Part shown: positions 13,256 through 14,445 of the stretch, one piece after another
Layout: each line of letters starts with the position of its first letter
Position numbering within the stretch: the first letter of the stretch is position 1
NCBI GenBank assembly: GCA_029856375.1
Contig: JAHQWX010000010.1
Span: 1 to 14,445, forward strand
Source: Promethearchaeia archaeon
GTDB taxonomy: Archaea > Asgardarchaeota > Lokiarchaeia > Sigyniarchaeales > SOKP01
DNA: 14,445 bases
Reading direction: 5' to 3'
Position numbers and translations under genes: made by a program
The notes under the pieces: model-generated
What the model was told of the DNA's origin: nothing
Seen by the model: the letters and a program-made list of their open reading frames with translations, nothing else
The model's database searches: none

Positions 13256-14445
13256 TTAATCATCGATTTCTTTTTTAAGTGCGCTTTGGTAATACCAGTC
13301 TTTGAGCTCGTCTATGTAGCTCTTTTCGGTCTCAAGAGGAAGATCTCCCTTTGCGTCGTCTTCAATTTTTTTGAATAACTCTTCGCAAATATCGGGATTA
13401 TCGGATGCAATATTTTCATTCCATCCCGGATCCTTAGAAAGATCGAACAGTTTTTGCCGAGATTTATCGTTTGATGTGATTAATGCGTACTTATCGTCCT
13501 TATACACGGTGCAAAGGTTCATACCACAAGTAATATAATCGCGATTTTCTAATTCGTGGTCTTCCTCGTAAATAAATCCAGAAAGATCCAAGCCATCAAA
13601 GATTTCGGGTTTTTCTTTCCCAAAAAACCCAAAAATTGTTGGTAGAATGTCGTGATTATAAATATAAGGTTTTCTTATTCTTTTAGGACCGTTAATTCCT
13701 CCAGGAGGTTTAATTATAAATGGAAGATCGATTAATTCGGGATACATAAACATAGGAATCTTCCCTGTTGCGTTATGTTCTCCGATTACATGCCCATGAT
13801 CGCTAATGAATATAATCAAAGAATCGTCGTAGAATTCCAACTCCTTTAATCTATTAAGAAAAAAGCCAAACCAGTCGTCGCACATAGAAACTTCTCCAGC
13901 ATAACAGGCTCTCATGCTTTTTAGCTCGTCCTCGGAAAGATAATCTATTGATTCGTTGTAAATGGGATGAATAATTTTATTTCCTGTGTAGTTTTTATCG
14001 GCATATAAGTCGTAATACCTTTGCGGAGGATCCCACGGCTCGTGTGGGTCGAATTCGTCGATAAGACAAAATGTATTACTAATTCTTTTCGTGTTTTCCG
14101 CAAATTTTATTGCCTTTTTAAAAGTCTTTGCGGGAAAATATTCTTCTTCCGTTTTTCTATCATGGATGTTTCTAAAATATTGTTCTAAAAGCAATTTTTG
14201 CAGTTGAACGGCACCCCGATGAACTTTAGTCTTAACGAGATGATTTCTAATGATTCGATCGAACGCGCTTTTTCGCATCCTTACTCGCGCTCTATATTTA
14301 TCAAATTCGTGACCTCGTATATAATGCCACTCGTCGAATCCTAAATGAAAATTCATGTTTGGCTTAAATTGATGATATGTACTGGTAACGAAAGATGTAA
14401 CATAGCCATTCCTTTTCATGTATTCTGCAATCTGAATATGATTCG
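13256..14445 (-). CDS. Sulfatase/alkaline-phosphatase superfamily enzyme, second copy (partial, N-terminus outside window)
   Basis: The open frame runs to the window edge. Before the Met at 14419 it reads N-H-I-Q-I-A-E-Y, continuous with MKRNGYVTSF, the family's helix-strand after the active-site loop. That Met is therefore internal and the true start lies beyond 14445. The 395 visible residues include FDPHEPW (123-129, numbering from the internal Met), SDHGHVIGEH (206-215, with metal ligands Asp207 and His208) and a C-terminal region with KLFDLSKDPGWNENIA, a conserved sulfatase end motif. The segment that would hold the formylglycine cysteine is missing, so sulfatase activity cannot be confirmed; a phosphodiesterase or phosphonate-hydrolase relative is possible. 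It is only distantly similar to the sulfatase at 11065-12681. Its stop lies 82 bases before the four-helix gene. Confidence 0.86.
   Translation of the reverse strand, partial: NHIQIAEYMKRNGYVTSFVTSTYHQFKPNMNFHLGFDEWHYIRGHEFDKYRARVRMRKSAFDRIIRNHLVKTKVHRGAVQLQKLLLEQYFRNIHDRKTEEEYFPAKTFKKAIKFAENTKRISNTFCLIDEFDPHEPWDPPQRYYDLYADKNYTGNKIIHPIYNESIDYLSEDELKSMRACYAGEVSMCDDWFGFFLNRLKELEFYDDSLIIFISDHGHVIGEHNATGKIPMFMYPELIDLPFIIKPPGGINGPKRIRKPYIYNHDILPTIFGFFGKEKPEIFDGLDLSGFIYEEDHELENRDYITCGMNLCTVYKDDKYALITSNDKSRQKLFDLSKDPGWNENIASDNPDICEELFKKIEDDAKGDLPLETEKSYIDELKDWYYQSALKKEIDD

Noticed and set aside
14417..14419. ATG as the start of the second sulfatase gene
   Set aside because: The frame continues to the window edge with family-like residues (QIAEY) directly before it, and the obligatory N-terminal active-site segment would be missing.
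1..14445. CGAATCA at the left edge and its reverse complement at the right edge
   Set aside because: Only seven bases match and the sequences diverge at once; both ends lie inside genes, so this is most likely chance.
1..14445. CRISPR arrays, insertion sequences, tRNA or rRNA genes
   Set aside because: No regularly spaced repeats, transposase frames, terminal inverted repeats or cloverleaf-like sequence were seen, and intergenic gaps are all under 160 bases.

Overview
The window is AT-rich, gene-dense DNA that looks archaeal and most probably comes from an Asgard (Lokiarchaeia-like) archaeon. The clues are AT-rich boxes at TATA-like distances, weak or absent Shine-Dalgarno sequences, TTG starts, short U-tracts in place of strong GC hairpins, and a longin-like protein of the kind expanded in Asgard genomes (347 aa, starting at 8462). 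This assignment is inference; there is no rRNA or tRNA here to settle it. No mobile element, CRISPR array or RNA gene was found, and no gene-free stretch exceeds 160 bases.

Layout. Bases 2-190 hold the tail of a GPH/MelB-type sugar symporter, which overlaps a short-chain dehydrogenase (SDR, 174-923, +). A second SDR (963-1742) lies downstream of an M24 metallopeptidase-fold enzyme (1757-2881) in a minus-strand operon that converges on the first. A 77-bp divergent promoter region separates that operon from a Gfo/Idh/MocA oxidoreductase (2959-4086, +). Three tandem paralogous NIPA-like/DMT membrane transporters follow (about 4196-7164, +). Each has its own copy of a 33-nt upstream element. A second Gfo/Idh/MocA paralog (7176-8306, -) closes the block in the opposite orientation. 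An intergenic region with two inverted repeats leads to the longin-like protein (8462-9505, +), a seven-helix membrane protein (9522-10190, -) and a crotonase-family enzyme (10292-11056, +). The right end is all minus strand: a CxPxR sulfatase (11065-12681), a four-helix membrane protein (12766-13173) and a second sulfatase cut by the window edge (13256-14445).

How the genes may work together. A GPH symporter, two NAD-type SDRs, two Gfo/Idh/MocA enzymes and two sulfatases suggest uptake and oxidation of a sugar, polyol or sugar acid, possibly sulfated. The three NIPA-like carriers may move a related solute or a cation. This pathway is inferred only from families and neighbourhood. The locus is rich in paralogs: SDR x2, Gfo/Idh x2, transporter x3, sulfatase x2.

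Most notable points: the third transporter copy has TTA where its siblings have a TTG start; the 33-nt promoter-like element is duplicated upstream of each transporter; and the longin-like protein has a C-terminal half that may be DENN-like.
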